Assembly: GCF_014650595.1 (NCBI RefSeq)
Contig: NZ_BMVG01000001.1
Location: 1,054,001-1,118,000 of the forward strand
Direction of reading: 5' to 3'
Origin: Streptomyces alanosinicus
GTDB lineage: Bacteria > Actinomycetota > Actinomycetes > Streptomycetales > Streptomycetaceae
Length of the DNA: 64,000 bases
Below the pieces are notes generated by a model. It was given only the letters and a program-made list of their open reading frames with translations. It was not told the origin of the DNA and did no database searches. Below are positions 51,731 through 61,078 of the stretch, piece by piece. The translations under genes and the position numbers were made by a program. Position 1 is the stretch's first letter. The number at the start of each line of letters is the position of its first letter.

Positions 51731-52058
51731 GGCTGTCTCGGCGTTGTGATCCTTTATGGGAGGGACGACGGTGTGCGCAGAGCTGTGTCACGGAGCTGTG
51801 TCCGGGAAACATCTTCCCAACCCCATACCCCCAAGGGTACGGCGGCACGCCTCCTGAGCCCAGATCCCGCGCACGCTCCGTAAGCGGTCCCCCGATGTCC
51901 GTAGGGGTTCACCGGAGCATGCACGAGCCGCGCCCGTAACGCAATGGTTGCTGCCCCGTACAGGCGGTTTGCACGGGATTCACAGACGTACGGCCGGTGA
52001 CCGACCCGTCGAACAGACGTTGAACCCGGTTGAACCGCAGCCACAGGGAGTACGAGTG
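51731..52058. other. Divergent intergenic region, no gene seen
   Basis: 328 bp between the universal stress protein gene and the small membrane protein gene. No supportable gene, tRNA or strong hairpin was found. Short C/A-rich stretches occur near 51810-51840. Promoters for both genes must lie here but none could be fixed. Confidence 0.5.
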
Positions 52059-52349
52059 ATGCCCGGTCCCCGACCCACCTCCGAGCCGCCCGCCGCGCCG
52101 GACACCGTGAGCGATGTGATCCGCTGGGCCGCCTTCAGCTGCGTTCTCGTGCCCGTGGTCCTGGTCTGGTACGGCACCTCGCTGGCCGGCGCGGCCGGCG
52201 CCGCGCTGGGTCTGGTCGCCGTCACGGCCGTGTGCCGGATCCTGCTGCGCCGCTCCGAGCGGTGCGCCCTGCGACAGAACCGTTCCGCAAAGCATTGCGC
52301 GGAGCAAAGAGGCGGACGTCACACCCGCCGACGGACACCGGTCGATTGA
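52059..52349 (+). CDS. Small membrane protein
   Basis: 96 residues from ATG 52059 with AGGGAG 8 nt upstream. After a Pro-rich start (MPGPRPTSEPPAAPDT) come two membrane spans (VIRWAAFSCVLVPVVLVW, LAGAAGAALGLVAVTAVC) and a basic cytoplasmic tail. Family not recognised. It precedes the long adpA leader on the same strand. Confidence 0.72.
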   Translation: MPGPRPTSEPPAAPDTVSDVIRWAAFSCVLVPVVLVWYGTSLAGAAGAALGLVAVTAVCRILLRRSERCALRQNRSAKHCAEQRGGRHTRRRTPVD

Positions 52350-52727
52350 CCTGTTTCCACACCCTCGACAGCTGGTTTTCAGCCAACTTCTCAATACGGC
52401 CCAAGGGGGGTCCGAACCACCCCCCAACCCCCGTTCGACCTGCACGGAAAGGGTCTACGGGCCGATGCGCACCCTACGCGGTTTGGCCACTGCGACAAGG
52501 CGCACTTCCCTGCACGCCCCGCGAGTGCAACGCTTCGTGATCGAATGCTTCACGCCAAGTTGTCATGTCGACAATCTGGGGCGTTCGGAACTGGTCACCG
52601 TGAGACCGCGGGAGCCAGTAGATTCGATCTTGACTGTCTTACGGCGGGGGACTCGTGCAGGACCGAGGGGAAACGTGCAGGAGCGACACAACCGAGGAGC
52701 CGCGACCACCGAGGGGGGCTTAGCAGT
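52350..52727 (+). promoter_or_regulatory. Long adpA upstream region
   Basis: 378 bp without a supportable gene upstream of adpA; in Streptomyces this region carries the adpA promoter, AdpA autoregulatory sites and binding sites of other developmental regulators. Candidate elements by eye: TTGACT near 52630 and TAGATT near 52620, and a TGGC-type AdpA-like half site near 52482. None is strong enough to call a start point. GAGGGGGG (52711-52718) is the ribosome site. Confidence 0.55.
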
Positions 52728-53945
52728 ATGAGCCACGACTCCACTGCCGCGCCGGAGGCCGCTGCCCGGAAACTATCCGGGCGACGCCGCAAGGAGATTG
52801 TCGCGGTGCTGCTGTTCAGCGGCGGCCCCATCTTCGAGAGTTCCATTCCGCTGTCGGTGTTCGGCATCGACCGCCAGGACGCCGGAGTGCCGCGCTACCG
52901 GCTGCTGGTGTGCGCCGGCGAGGAAGGCCCGCTGCGGACCACAGGGGGCCTGGAACTCACCGCGCCGCATGGGCTGGAGGCGATCTCGCGCGCCGGGACG
53001 GTCGTCGTACCGGCCTGGCGTTCGATCACCGCGCCACCGCCGGAGGAGGCGCTCGACGCACTGCGCCGGGCGCATGAGGAGGGTGCCCGCATCGTCGGGC
53101 TGTGCACCGGGGCCTTCGTCCTCGCGGCGGCGGGCCTGCTGGACGGCCGCCCGGCGACGACCCACTGGATGTACGCGCCGACGCTGGCCAAGCGCTATCC
53201 GTCGGTGCACGTCGATCCGCGGGAGCTGTTCGTCGACGACGGCGATGTGCTGACGTCGGCGGGCACCGCGGCCGGAATCGATCTCTGTCTGCACATCGTG
53301 CGGACCGATCACGGCAACGAGGCGGCCGGCGCGCTCGCCCGGCGCCTGGTCGTCCCGCCGCGCCGCAGCGGCGGGCAGGAGCGCTATCTCGACAGGTCTT
53401 TACCAGAGGAGATCGGCGCCGACCCGCTCGCCGAGGTCGTCGCCTGGGCGCTGGAACACCTCCACGAGCAGTTCGACGTGGAGACCCTGGCGGCACGCGC
53501 CTATATGAGCCGCCGTACGTTCGACCGCCGGTTCCGCTCGCTGACCGGCAGCGCACCGCTGCAGTGGCTGATCACCCAGCGGGTGCTGCAGGCACAGCGG
53601 CTGCTGGAGACGTCGGACTACTCCGTGGACGAGGTCGCGGGCCGGTGCGGCTTCCGCTCCCCCGTCGCGCTGCGCGGGCACTTCCGCCGCCAGCTCGGCT
53701 CGTCCCCCGCCGCCTACCGGGCCGCCTACCGGGCTCGCAGGCCGCAGGGTGACAGGCCGGCCGACGCGGAGGCGTCGCTGTCCATGTCCGGCCAGCCCGG
53801 CCCGCCACCGGGTCTCGCGGGCCCCGGCCCGCTGGGGCACCCGCCCATGCTGCACCCGGACCGTGACAACGGGGTCCCGATGCAGAGCCGCCGCCAGGCG
53901 GCCGGCGCGGTGGGCCTGCTGCCGGGACCACGCAGCGGTAGCTGA
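52728..53945 (+). CDS. adpA: AdpA (BldH), AraC-family developmental regulator
   Basis: 405 residues from ATG 52728. The N-terminal DJ-1/PfpI-like dimerisation domain (VAVLLFSGGPIFESSIPLSV, GLCTGAFVLAAAGLLDGR) runs to about residue 195. The AraC HTH domain (EHLHEQFDVETLAARAYMS, TFDRRFRSLTGSAPLQWL, VAGRCGFRSPVALRGHFRRQ) is at about 235-335, followed by a Pro/Gly-rich tail. The interdomain linker holds a TTA leucine codon (53400-53402, residue 225), so translation should depend on the bldA tRNA, as known for adpA. It switches on morphological development and secondary metabolism. The orn gene follows, as expected. Confidence 0.97.
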   Translation: MSHDSTAAPEAAARKLSGRRRKEIVAVLLFSGGPIFESSIPLSVFGIDRQDAGVPRYRLLVCAGEEGPLRTTGGLELTAPHGLEAISRAGTVVVPAWRSITAPPPEEALDALRRAHEEGARIVGLCTGAFVLAAAGLLDGRPATTHWMYAPTLAKRYPSVHVDPRELFVDDGDVLTSAGTAAGIDLCLHIVRTDHGNEAAGALARRLVVPPRRSGGQERYLDRSLPEEIGADPLAEVVAWALEHLHEQFDVETLAARAYMSRRTFDRRFRSLTGSAPLQWLITQRVLQAQRLLETSDYSVDEVAGRCGFRSPVALRGHFRRQLGSSPAAYRAAYRARRPQGDRPADAEASLSMSGQPGPPPGLAGPGPLGHPPMLHPDRDNGVPMQSRRQAAGAVGLLPGPRSGS

Positions 53946-53955
53946 GCAGGAGGGG

Positions 53956-53991
53956 AAGAGGGGCGAGCGCACGCTCGCCCCTCTTTCTTTT
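53956..53991 (+). terminator. Rho-independent terminator of adpA
   Basis: AGAGGGGCGAGCG (53957-53969) pairs with its complement (53972-53984) and is followed by TTTCTTTT. This is the clearest intrinsic terminator in the window. Confidence 0.95.
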
Positions 53992-54084
53992 CCGCTCCGT
54001 CCTCTTCGGCCCTCACCTGTCGGCCACGAGCCCGGCACCGGCACGGGGGAGCCCAAAAGCCGACGTCAGCTTTAGGGTGGTCGC

Positions 54085-54687
54085 ATGAACGATCGCATGG
54101 TGTGGATCGACTGCGAGATGACCGGCCTCTCGCTGTCCGACGACGCTCTCATCGAGGTAGCCGCCCTCGTCACCGACTCCGAGCTGAACGTACTCGGCGA
54201 GGGGGTGGACATCGTCATCCGCCCGCCGGACCGGGCGCTGGAGACGATGCCGGAGGTGGTGCGTCAGATGCACACCGCGTCCGGGCTGCTGGCCGAGCTG
54301 CCGAACGGTACGACCCTGGCGGACGCCGAGGCACAGGTCCTCGCGTATGTGAAGAAGTACGTGAAGGAGCCCGGCAAGGCTCCGCTGTGCGGCAACTCCG
54401 TCGGCACCGACCGCGGCTTCCTGGAGCGCGACATGTCGGCCCTGGAGACCTACCTCCACTACCGGATCGTGGACGTCTCCAGCATCAAGGAGCTGGCGCG
54501 GCGCTGGTATCCGCGGGCGTACTTCAACAGCCCGGAGAAGAACGGCAACCACCGGGCCCTCGCCGACATCCGCGAGTCGATCGCCGAGCTGCGCTACTAC
54601 CGCGAGGCCGTCTTCGTCCCGCAGCCCGGCCCGGACTCCGACACCGCGAAGGCGATCGCCGCCAAGCACGTCCTGCCCGCGCCGTAG
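54085..54687 (+). CDS. orn: Oligoribonuclease
   Basis: 200 residues from ATG 54085. A DEDDh exonuclease: MVWIDCEMTGLSLSDDALIE (Asp, Glu), GNSVGTDRGFLERDM (Asp), and NHRALADIRESIAELRYY (His, Asp). It degrades 2-5 nt RNA and pGpG, the end product of c-di-GMP turnover; loss affects Streptomyces development (ornA). A TAGGGT hexamer just 7 nt upstream of the ATG could be a -10 for a near-leaderless transcript. Downstream of adpA as usual. Confidence 0.96.
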   Translation: MNDRMVWIDCEMTGLSLSDDALIEVAALVTDSELNVLGEGVDIVIRPPDRALETMPEVVRQMHTASGLLAELPNGTTLADAEAQVLAYVKKYVKEPGKAPLCGNSVGTDRGFLERDMSALETYLHYRIVDVSSIKELARRWYPRAYFNSPEKNGNHRALADIRESIAELRYYREAVFVPQPGPDSDTAKAIAAKHVLPAP

Positions 54688-54752
54688 CACCGCGGGGACA
54701 CCGAGGAGAGGGGCTCGCGAAAACATGTGCGCGAGCACCCCCTCGGACCCTG

Positions 54753-54758
54753 TAGACT
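54753..54758 (+). promoter_or_regulatory. Probable -10 of tRNA-His
   Basis: TGTAGACT provides an extended -10-like TAGACT about 46 bp upstream of the tRNA. The matching -35 is poor (CGCGAG at 17 bp). Confidence 0.4.
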
Positions 54759-54804
54759 TCTTCTCGGCCGGTCGGGGAAACGACAAGTTCCACCACCGGT
54801 CATG

Positions 54805-54877
54805 GTGGGTGTAGCTCAGCTGGTAGAGCACCTGGTTGTGGTCCAGGATGCCGCGGGTTCGAGTCCCGTCACTCACC
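54805..54877 (+). tRNA. tRNA-His (GTG)
   Basis: Starts GTGGGTGTAGCTCAG, anticodon GTG in TTGTGGT, T arm GGGTTCGAGTCCC, acceptor ends CACTCAC plus C. The 5' arm GTGGGTG pairs with CACTCAC with one G-T wobble. A G at 54804 would supply the G-1 that tRNA-His needs, opposite C at 54877. CCA is not encoded. Confidence 0.97.
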
Positions 54878-54884
54878 CTCACCG

Positions 54885-54932
54885 ATCAGCCGGTGACTCC
54901 GTCGAAAGACGGGTCACCGGCTGATTCGTTTT
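54885..54932 (+). terminator. Terminator after tRNA-His
   Basis: ATCAGCCGGTGAC (54885-54897) and its complement (54913-54925) form a 13-bp stem, extended by CCGTC-GAAA-GACGG with a GAAA tetraloop and one bulged T. TTCGTTTT follows. Confidence 0.93.
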
Positions 54933-55005
54933 CGCCGACCGATCCGCCGGTGCCACGCCGCAGCCGCGCCGCCGGGCCCGGCGGCGCGGACACAGGGGCC
55001 CGTCG

Positions 55006-56082
55006 TCACGACGACGCCCGGGGCACCAGCTCCGTGGGCAGTACCGCATGCCGGCGCTCCGGTCCCCGCGAGGCGGGCGGGCGGTGGTCGGCGATCTCCG
55101 AGAGCAGCAGGTCGATCATCGCCCGGCCCATCTCCACGATCGGCTGACGGACGCTGGTCAGCGGCGGGTCCATATGGCGGGCGATGGCCGAGTCGTCGTA
55201 GCCGACCAGCGCCACGTCGTCCGGGATACGGCGGCCCGCCTCGCGCAGCACCTGCCGGGCGCCGGCCGCCGTCACGTCCGAGCCGGCGAAGACCGCGTCC
55301 AGGTCCGGGCGCCGGTCCAGGAGTACGGACATCGCCCGGCGGCCGCCCTCCTCCGTGAAGTCCCCCGGCTCGACGAGGAGTTCGTCCGCCTCCCGGCCCG
55401 CCTCGCGCAGGGCGTCGCGGTAGCCGTCGACGCGGCGCTGGGCGCCGTACACGTCGAGGCGGCCGGTGATGTGCGCGATGCGGGTACGGCCGCCGGAGAG
55501 CAGATGCTCCACGGCCGAGCGGGCGCCGCCGTAGTTGTCCGAGTCCACCGAGGTGAGCGTCTCGCCGGCCGAGCGCGGGCCGCTGATCACGGCCGGGATC
55601 TCCAGCTGGGCCAGCAGATCGGGCAGGGGGTCGTCGGCGTGGACCGAGACCAGGAGGACGCCGTCGACGCGATGGGCCGCCAGGTACTGGGCCAGACGCC
55701 GGCGCTCCCGGTCGCCGCCGGCGAAGATCAGCAGCAACTGCATCTCGGTGTCGGAGAGTTGGGAGCCCACACCGCGCAGCATGTCCGAGAAGTACGGCTC
55801 GGCGAAGAACCGGGTCTCCGGCTCGGGGACGACGAGCGCGATGGCGTCGGTGCGGTTGGCGGCGAGGGCGCGGGCGGCGGTGTTGGGGACGTAGCCCAGT
55901 TCCGCGACCGCCGCCTCGACCGCCGCGCGCGTGGCGTCGCTGACCCGGGGCGAGCCGTTGATCACGCGCGAGACCGTGCCCCGGCCGACCCCGGCCCGCG
56001 CGGCGACCTCTTCGAGCGTGGGCCGGCCCCCGCCGCGGCCCCGCGCTCCGTGGCTTGCCATGGGCGCCGCCTTTCTCGTCAT
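55006..56082 (-). CDS. cebR: LacI-family repressor CebR
   Basis: 358 residues from ATG 56082, GGAGG just upstream. LacI HTH: PTLEEVAARAGVGRGTVSRV, VSDATRAAVEAAVAELGY, followed by a periplasmic-binding-like sensor domain (DGVLLVSVHADDPLPDLLAQ, VDSDNYGGARSAVEHLL, FAGSDVTAAGARQVLREAG). It is divergent from cebEFG-bglC with the CebR palindrome between. CebR senses cellobiose or cello-oligosaccharides and represses this locus in several Streptomyces. Confidence 0.93.
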   Translation of the reverse strand: MTRKAAPMASHGARGRGGGRPTLEEVAARAGVGRGTVSRVINGSPRVSDATRAAVEAAVAELGYVPNTAARALAANRTDAIALVVPEPETRFFAEPYFSDMLRGVGSQLSDTEMQLLLIFAGGDRERRRLAQYLAAHRVDGVLLVSVHADDPLPDLLAQLEIPAVISGPRSAGETLTSVDSDNYGGARSAVEHLLSGGRTRIAHITGRLDVYGAQRRVDGYRDALREAGREADELLVEPGDFTEEGGRRAMSVLLDRRPDLDAVFAGSDVTAAGARQVLREAGRRIPDDVALVGYDDSAIARHMDPPLTSVRQPIVEMGRAMIDLLLSEIADHRPPASRGPERRHAVLPTELVPRASS

Positions 56083-56236
56083 GTCCTCCGTGCCGGCCTG
56101 GAATGTAACAGCACCGTTCGCCGTGCTCGCCGCCTTTCGGGGCTGTCGCCTAACGACCCAATAAACGAACGCCGTTGCCGTTGTCCGCTCCCTTGACACC
56201 CCGCGCCGCACCGACGACTCTTCAACACATCATGAA

Positions 56237-56250
56237 TGGGAGCGCTCCCA
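56237..56250. promoter_or_regulatory. CebR box upstream of cebE
   Basis: TGGGAGCGCTCCCA is a perfect 14-bp palindrome identical to the described CebR operator. It lies 54-67 bp upstream of cebE. A TTGACA at 56193-56198 may be the -35, placing the box just after the transcription start. Confidence 0.96.
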
Positions 56251-56303
56251 CACTACCTGACACCTACACAACCCGCACGCACGTCAGGCAACAGGAGGAC
56301 GCA

Positions 56304-57635
56304 ATGCGCACGAGCATCCGCCGGTCCCAGCGGCTGATGGCCCTCGCGGCCGTGGCCGCCCTGACCACGGGACTGCTGGCCGGCTGCGCCAAGGACTCGG
56401 ACGACGGCTCGTCGGACAACTCCGGCGGCGGCAACGGCAGTGGCAAGGGCAAGATCACGCTGACCATCGGCACCTTCGGCGTCTTCGGCTACAAGCAGGC
56501 CGGCCTCTACGACGAGTACATGAAGCTGCATCCGGACATCAGCGTCAAGGAGAACGTCACCACCCGTACCGATGTGTACTGGCCGAAGGTGCTCACCCGG
56601 CTCCAGGCCGGTTCCGGCACGGACGACATCGAGGCCATCGAGATCGGCAACATCACCGAGGCCGTGCAGACCCAGGCCGACAAGTTCGTGGACCTCGGCA
56701 AGGATGTGGACAAGTCCCAGTGGCTGGCCTGGAAGAACGCCCAGGCCACCACCAAGGACGGCAAGCTCATCGGGCTCGGGACCGATGTCGGGCCGATGGC
56801 CGTCTGCTACCGCAAGGACCTGTTCCAGAAGGCCGGGCTGCCGACCGACCGGACCAAGCTCGCCGAGCTGTGGAAGGGCGACTGGTCCAAGTACGTCGAT
56901 CTCGGCAAGCAGTACATGCGGAAGGCGCCCAAGGGCACCACGTTCGTGGACTCGGCCTCCTCCGTCTACAACGCGGCGGTGGGCGGCGCGAGCGAGCGGT
57001 ACTACGACAAGGACGGCAATGTCGTCTGGGACAGGTCCGAGGGCGTGAAGAAGGCCTGGGACGCCGCCATGACCGTCGCCACCAGCAACATGTCGGCGAA
57101 GCTCAAGCAGTTCGACCCGACCTGGGACCAGGGCTTCGCCAACGGCACCTTCGCCAGCGTCGCCTGCCCGGCCTGGATGGTCGGCTACATCGAGCAGAAG
57201 TCGGGTGACTCGGGCAAGGGCAAGTGGGACGTGGCGGCGGCGCCGGCCGCGTCCAACTGGGGCGGCTCCTTCCTCGGCGTACCGACCGCGACCAGCCACC
57301 AGAAGGAGGCCGTCGCGCTGGCGAAGTGGCTCACCGCGCCCGAGCAGCAGGCGAAGGTGTTCGCCAAGCAGGCCAGCTTCCCCTCCACCCCGTCGGCGTA
57401 CCCGGGCCTGAAGCCGCAGGCCGACACCACGGCGTACTTCTCGGACGCGCCGCTCACCCAGATCTTCTCCGACGCGGCGAAGACCATCCCCCCGCAGCCC
57501 CTCGGCGCCAAGGACAAGCCGATCGACAACGCGATCAGCGACATCGGCATCCTCCAGGTCGAGCAGAAGGGCAAGTCGCCGTCACAGGGCTGGGACGCGG
57601 CGACCAAGGAGATCAAGGACGTGCTGGGCCAGTGA
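56304..57635 (+). CDS. cebE: Cello-oligosaccharide-binding lipoprotein CebE
   Basis: 443 residues from ATG 56304 with AGGAGG upstream. Signal peptide with lipobox LLAGC, then a Ser/Gly/Asp-rich spacer and the family 1 extracellular solute-binding fold (KITLTIGTFGVFGYKQAGLY, KVLTRLQAGSGTDDIEAIE, VGPMAVCYRKDLFQKAGLP). It delivers cellobiose and cellotriose to CebFG; the ATPase MsiK is encoded elsewhere. First gene of the ceb operon, downstream of the CebR box. Confidence 0.94.
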   Translation: MRTSIRRSQRLMALAAVAALTTGLLAGCAKDSDDGSSDNSGGGNGSGKGKITLTIGTFGVFGYKQAGLYDEYMKLHPDISVKENVTTRTDVYWPKVLTRLQAGSGTDDIEAIEIGNITEAVQTQADKFVDLGKDVDKSQWLAWKNAQATTKDGKLIGLGTDVGPMAVCYRKDLFQKAGLPTDRTKLAELWKGDWSKYVDLGKQYMRKAPKGTTFVDSASSVYNAAVGGASERYYDKDGNVVWDRSEGVKKAWDAAMTVATSNMSAKLKQFDPTWDQGFANGTFASVACPAWMVGYIEQKSGDSGKGKWDVAAAPAASNWGGSFLGVPTATSHQKEAVALAKWLTAPEQQAKVFAKQASFPSTPSAYPGLKPQADTTAYFSDAPLTQIFSDAAKTIPPQPLGAKDKPIDNAISDIGILQVEQKGKSPSQGWDAATKEIKDVLGQ

Positions 57636-58618
57636 CCAGCCCCGAGCAGGTTCTCGCGCGCTCCGCGTCGAGCACCGAGGCCGCGTCCGGCAGCCCGCCG
57701 GGCGCCGCCTCCTGGCGCAGCCGGCTGTACCGCTTCGACATGAAGGCCTCGCCGTATGTGTTCGTGTCGCCGTTCTTCGTCCTGTTCGCGGCGTTCACGC
57801 TGGTCCCGCTGCTCTACACGGCCTGGTACTCGCTGCACCATGTGCAGTTGTCCGCGCTGGACCACCAGACGTGGGCGGGCCTCGACAACTACCGGAACCT
57901 GTGGTCCTCGGACTTCTTCTGGAACGCGCTGAGGAACACCCTCAGCATCGGTGTCATCTCGACCGTGCCGCAGCTGCTGGCCGCGCTCGGGCTCGCCCAT
58001 CTGCTGAACTACCGGCTGCGCGGCTCGACCGCGTGGCGTGTGGTGATGCTGACCCCGTACGCCACCTCGGTGGCCGCGGCGACCCTGGTGTTCACGCTGC
58101 TGTATTCCTGGGACGGCGGCATGGTCAACTGGATCCTGCACTTCTTCGGGGTGGACCCGGTCAACTGGCGTGAATCCGACTGGGGTTCGCGGTTCGCGGT
58201 GTCGTCGATCGTGATCTGGCGGTGGACCGGCTACAACGCGCTGATCTATCTGGCGGCCATGCAGGCGATCCCGGCCGATCTGTACGAGTCGGCGGCGCTC
58301 GACGGGGCCAACCGCTGGCAGCAGTTCCGGCATGTGACGGTTCCGCAGCTGCGGCCGACGATCCTGTTCACGGTCGTGGTCTCGACGATCGGCGCGACCC
58401 AGCTCTTCGGTGAGCCGCTGCTGTTCGGCGGGGTCAGCGGGTCCAAGGGCGGTTCCGAGCACCAGTACCAGACGCTCGGTCTGTACATGTACGACCAGGG
58501 CTGGATCATCGGCAACCTCGGCAAGGCGTCCGCGATCGCCTGGTCGATGTTCCTGATCCTGCTGGTCGTCGCCGCGGTCAATCTGCTGCTCACCCGACGG
58601 CTGAGGAAGTCTCCATGA
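57632..58618 (+). CDS. cebF: Sugar ABC permease CebF
   Basis: 328 residues from GTG 57632, overlapping the cebE stop (GTGA). Six membrane spans and the permease EAA loop (YESAALDGANRWQQFRHVTV, P) near the C-terminal third. MalF-type subunit of the cello-oligosaccharide importer. Confidence 0.94.
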   Translation: MTSPEQVLARSASSTEAASGSPPGAASWRSRLYRFDMKASPYVFVSPFFVLFAAFTLVPLLYTAWYSLHHVQLSALDHQTWAGLDNYRNLWSSDFFWNALRNTLSIGVISTVPQLLAALGLAHLLNYRLRGSTAWRVVMLTPYATSVAAATLVFTLLYSWDGGMVNWILHFFGVDPVNWRESDWGSRFAVSSIVIWRWTGYNALIYLAAMQAIPADLYESAALDGANRWQQFRHVTVPQLRPTILFTVVVSTIGATQLFGEPLLFGGVSGSKGGSEHQYQTLGLYMYDQGWIIGNLGKASAIAWSMFLILLVVAAVNLLLTRRLRKSP

Positions 58619-59502
58619 CTACTGGTGAACTGACGTCACCCCAGGTCGCTCAGAGGGCGCGCCGGGGCCGGACGGGTGCCGGCAGGCAGCTGCACGCGGG
58701 TCCGGTGACGTATGTCGTGCTGACCGTCTTCGCCCTCGCCTCCCTGGCCCCGCTGGTGTGGACGGCGATCGCGGCCTCGCGCACCGCCCACCGGCTGGAC
58801 GAGACCCCGCCGCCGCTGTGGTTCGGCGGCAATCTGTTCAAGAACCTGCAGAGCGCCTGGGACCAGGCGGGGCTCGGCACGGCGATGTTCAACTCGGTGA
58901 TCGTGGCGGGCACGATCACCGTGAGCACGGTGCTGTTCTCGACGCTGGCCGGCTTCGCCTTCGCCAAGCTGCGGTTCCGTTTCTCCGGCCTGCTGTTGCT
59001 GCTGACCGTCGGCACGATGATGATCCCGCCGCAGCTGGCCGTCGTACCGCTGTACCTGTGGATGTCGGACCTCGGCTGGTCCAACCAGCTGCAGACGGTG
59101 ATCCTGCCGAGTCTCGTCACCGCCTTCGGTACGTTCTTCATGCGGCAGTACCTGGTGCAGGCGCTGCCGACCGAACTGATCGAGGCGGCCCGGGTGGACG
59201 GCGCGAGCAGCCTGCGGATCGTGTGGCACGTCGTCTTCCCGGCGGCGCGGCCCGCGATGGCCGTACTCGGCCTGCTGACGTTCGTGTTCGCCTGGAACGA
59301 CTTCCTGTGGCCGATCATCGCCCTGAACCAGCAGAACCCGACCGTGCAGGTGGCCCTCAACTCGCTCGGCACCGGGTATGTCCCCGACCAGGCGGTGATC
59401 ATGGCGGGCGCGCTGCTCGGCACGCTGCCGCTGCTGTTCGCCTTCCTGCTGTTCGGCAAGCAGATCGTGGGCGGGATCATGCAGGGCGCGATCAAGGGCT
59501 GA
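58615..59502 (+). CDS. cebG: Sugar ABC permease CebG
   Basis: 295 residues from ATG 58615, overlapping the cebF stop (ATGA). Six spans and the EAA loop (LIEAARVDGASSLRIVWHVV, FP). MalG-type partner of CebF. Confidence 0.94.
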   Translation: MTTGELTSPQVAQRARRGRTGAGRQLHAGPVTYVVLTVFALASLAPLVWTAIAASRTAHRLDETPPPLWFGGNLFKNLQSAWDQAGLGTAMFNSVIVAGTITVSTVLFSTLAGFAFAKLRFRFSGLLLLLTVGTMMIPPQLAVVPLYLWMSDLGWSNQLQTVILPSLVTAFGTFFMRQYLVQALPTELIEAARVDGASSLRIVWHVVFPAARPAMAVLGLLTFVFAWNDFLWPIIALNQQNPTVQVALNSLGTGYVPDQAVIMAGALLGTLPLLFAFLLFGKQIVGGIMQGAIKG

Positions 59503-59579
59503 TCACGCGCGCCCTCCTCCTCTCTCCGGCCCACCTCCTCTCCCCGGCCCGCCTACTCCGTCGGTCTCCTTCGACCCCA

Positions 59580-59593
59580 TGGGAGCGCTTCCA
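59580..59593. promoter_or_regulatory. CebR box overlapping the bglC ribosome site
   Basis: TGGGAGCGCTTCCA matches the CebR palindrome at 13 of 14 positions. It contains the GGGAG that serves as bglC ribosome site and ends on the A of the ATG at 59593. Confidence 0.9.
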
Positions 59594-61035
59594 TGCCTGA
59601 CTCCGTCTCCTCCTCCCCCGCCTCCCCCGCCTCTCCCGCGGTGTTTCCCCCCGCCTTCCTCTGGGGCGCCGCGACCTCCGCCTACCAGATCGAGGGGGCG
59701 GTGCGGGAGGACGGCCGTACCCCCTCCATCTGGGACACCTTCAGCCATACGCCGGGCCGGACGGCCGGCGGTGAGACCGGTGACATCGCCGTCGACCACT
59801 ACCACCGCTACCGCGACGACGTGGCGCTGATGGCCGAGCTGGGCCTCACCGCGTACCGCTTCTCGGTCTCCTGGCCACGGGTGCAGCCCACCGGCCGGGG
59901 CCCGGCGGTCCAGGCGGGCCTGGACTTCTACCGCCGGCTGGTGGACGAGCTGCTGGCGCACGGCATCAGGCCCGCGCTCACCCTCTACCACTGGGACCTG
60001 CCGCAGGAGCTGGAGGACGCGGGGGGCTGGCCGCAGCGGGACACCGCGTTCCGGTTCGCCGAGTACGCCCAGCTGGTGGCCGAGGCCCTCGGCGACCGGG
60101 TGGAGCAGTGGATCACCCTCAACGAGCCCTGGTGCAGCGCCTTTCTGGGCTACGGCTCCGGTGTGCACGCCCCGGGCCGTACCGACCCGGCGGCCGCCCT
60201 GCGCGCGGCCCACCACCTCAACCTCGGCCACGGCCTGGCCGCATCCGCCCTGCGTGCGGTGATGCCGGCCCGCAACGAGATCGCGATCAGCCTCAACTCC
60301 GCGGTGGTCCGGCCGCTTTCGCCGGACCCGGCCGATCTGGCCGCGGCCCGCCGGATCGACGACCTGGCCAACGGCATCTTCCACGGCCCGCTGCTGCACG
60401 GGGCGTACCCCGCGTCCCTGCTCGCGGCGACGGCCTCGGTCACCGACTGGTCGTACGTCCACGACGGCGACACCCGCGCGATGCACGTCCCGCTGGACGC
60501 GCTGGGCCTCAACTACTACACCCCGTCCCTGGTGTCGGCCGCGTCCGGGAGCACCGGGGGCCCGCGGGCGGACGGCCACGGCGCCAGCGACCACTCCCCC
60601 TGGCCGGGCGCCGATGACGTCCGCTTCCACCAGACGCCGGGCGAGCGCACCGAGATGGGCTGGACGATCGACCCTACGGGCCTGTACGACCTGGTGATGC
60701 GGTACACGAGGGAGGCGCCCGGGCTGCCGCTGTACGTGACGGAGAACGGCGCCGCCTACGACGACAAGCCCGACCCGGACGGCCGCGTCCACGACCCCGA
60801 GCGCATCGCCTACCTGCACGGCCATCTGTCGGCGGTCCGCCGGGCCATCACGGACGGCGCCGATGTGCGCGGCTACTACCTGTGGTCCCTGCTGGACAAC
60901 TTCGAGTGGGGGCACGGCTACGGGAAGCGGTTCGGGGCGGTGTACGTGGACTACGGGACGCTGGAGCGGACGCCGAAGTCGAGCGCGCGGTGGTACGGGG
61001 AGGCGGCGCGTTCCGGGGTGTTGCCGGGGGTGTGA
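59593..61035 (+). CDS. bglC: GH1 beta-glucosidase BglC
   Basis: 480 residues from ATG 59593. GH1 motifs: [20 protein letters not shown], the acid/base Glu in ITLNEPWC, the nucleophile Glu in YVTENGAAY, and the C-terminal [18 protein letters not shown]. No signal peptide, so it hydrolyses imported cellobiose in the cytoplasm. Regulated by CebR through the adjacent box; 90 bp after cebG. In plant-pathogenic Streptomyces this enzyme also tunes thaxtomin induction. Confidence 0.96.
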   Translation: MPDSVSSSPASPASPAVFPPAFLWGAATSAYQIEGAVREDGRTPSIWDTFSHTPGRTAGGETGDIAVDHYHRYRDDVALMAELGLTAYRFSVSWPRVQPTGRGPAVQAGLDFYRRLVDELLAHGIRPALTLYHWDLPQELEDAGGWPQRDTAFRFAEYAQLVAEALGDRVEQWITLNEPWCSAFLGYGSGVHAPGRTDPAAALRAAHHLNLGHGLAASALRAVMPARNEIAISLNSAVVRPLSPDPADLAAARRIDDLANGIFHGPLLHGAYPASLLAATASVTDWSYVHDGDTRAMHVPLDALGLNYYTPSLVSAASGSTGGPRADGHGASDHSPWPGADDVRFHQTPGERTEMGWTIDPTGLYDLVMRYTREAPGLPLYVTENGAAYDDKPDPDGRVHDPERIAYLHGHLSAVRRAITDGADVRGYYLWSLLDNFEWGHGYGKRFGAVYVDYGTLERTPKSSARWYGEAARSGVLPGV

Positions 61036-61047
61036 GGGGCGCAGGGG

Positions 61048-61073
61048 GCGCGGCACTCGGAGGGGTGCCGCGC
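61048..61073. terminator. Terminator between bglC and the right-edge gene
   Basis: GCGCGGCAC (61048-61056) pairs with GTGCCGCGC (61065-61073), 9 bp with an 8-nt loop, between convergent genes. Confidence 0.75.
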
Positions 61074-61078
61074 GCTCT

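Noticed and set aside
52465..52731. Small plus-strand frame in the adpA leader
   Set aside because: No ribosome site, no conserved feature, and it overlaps the adpA start.
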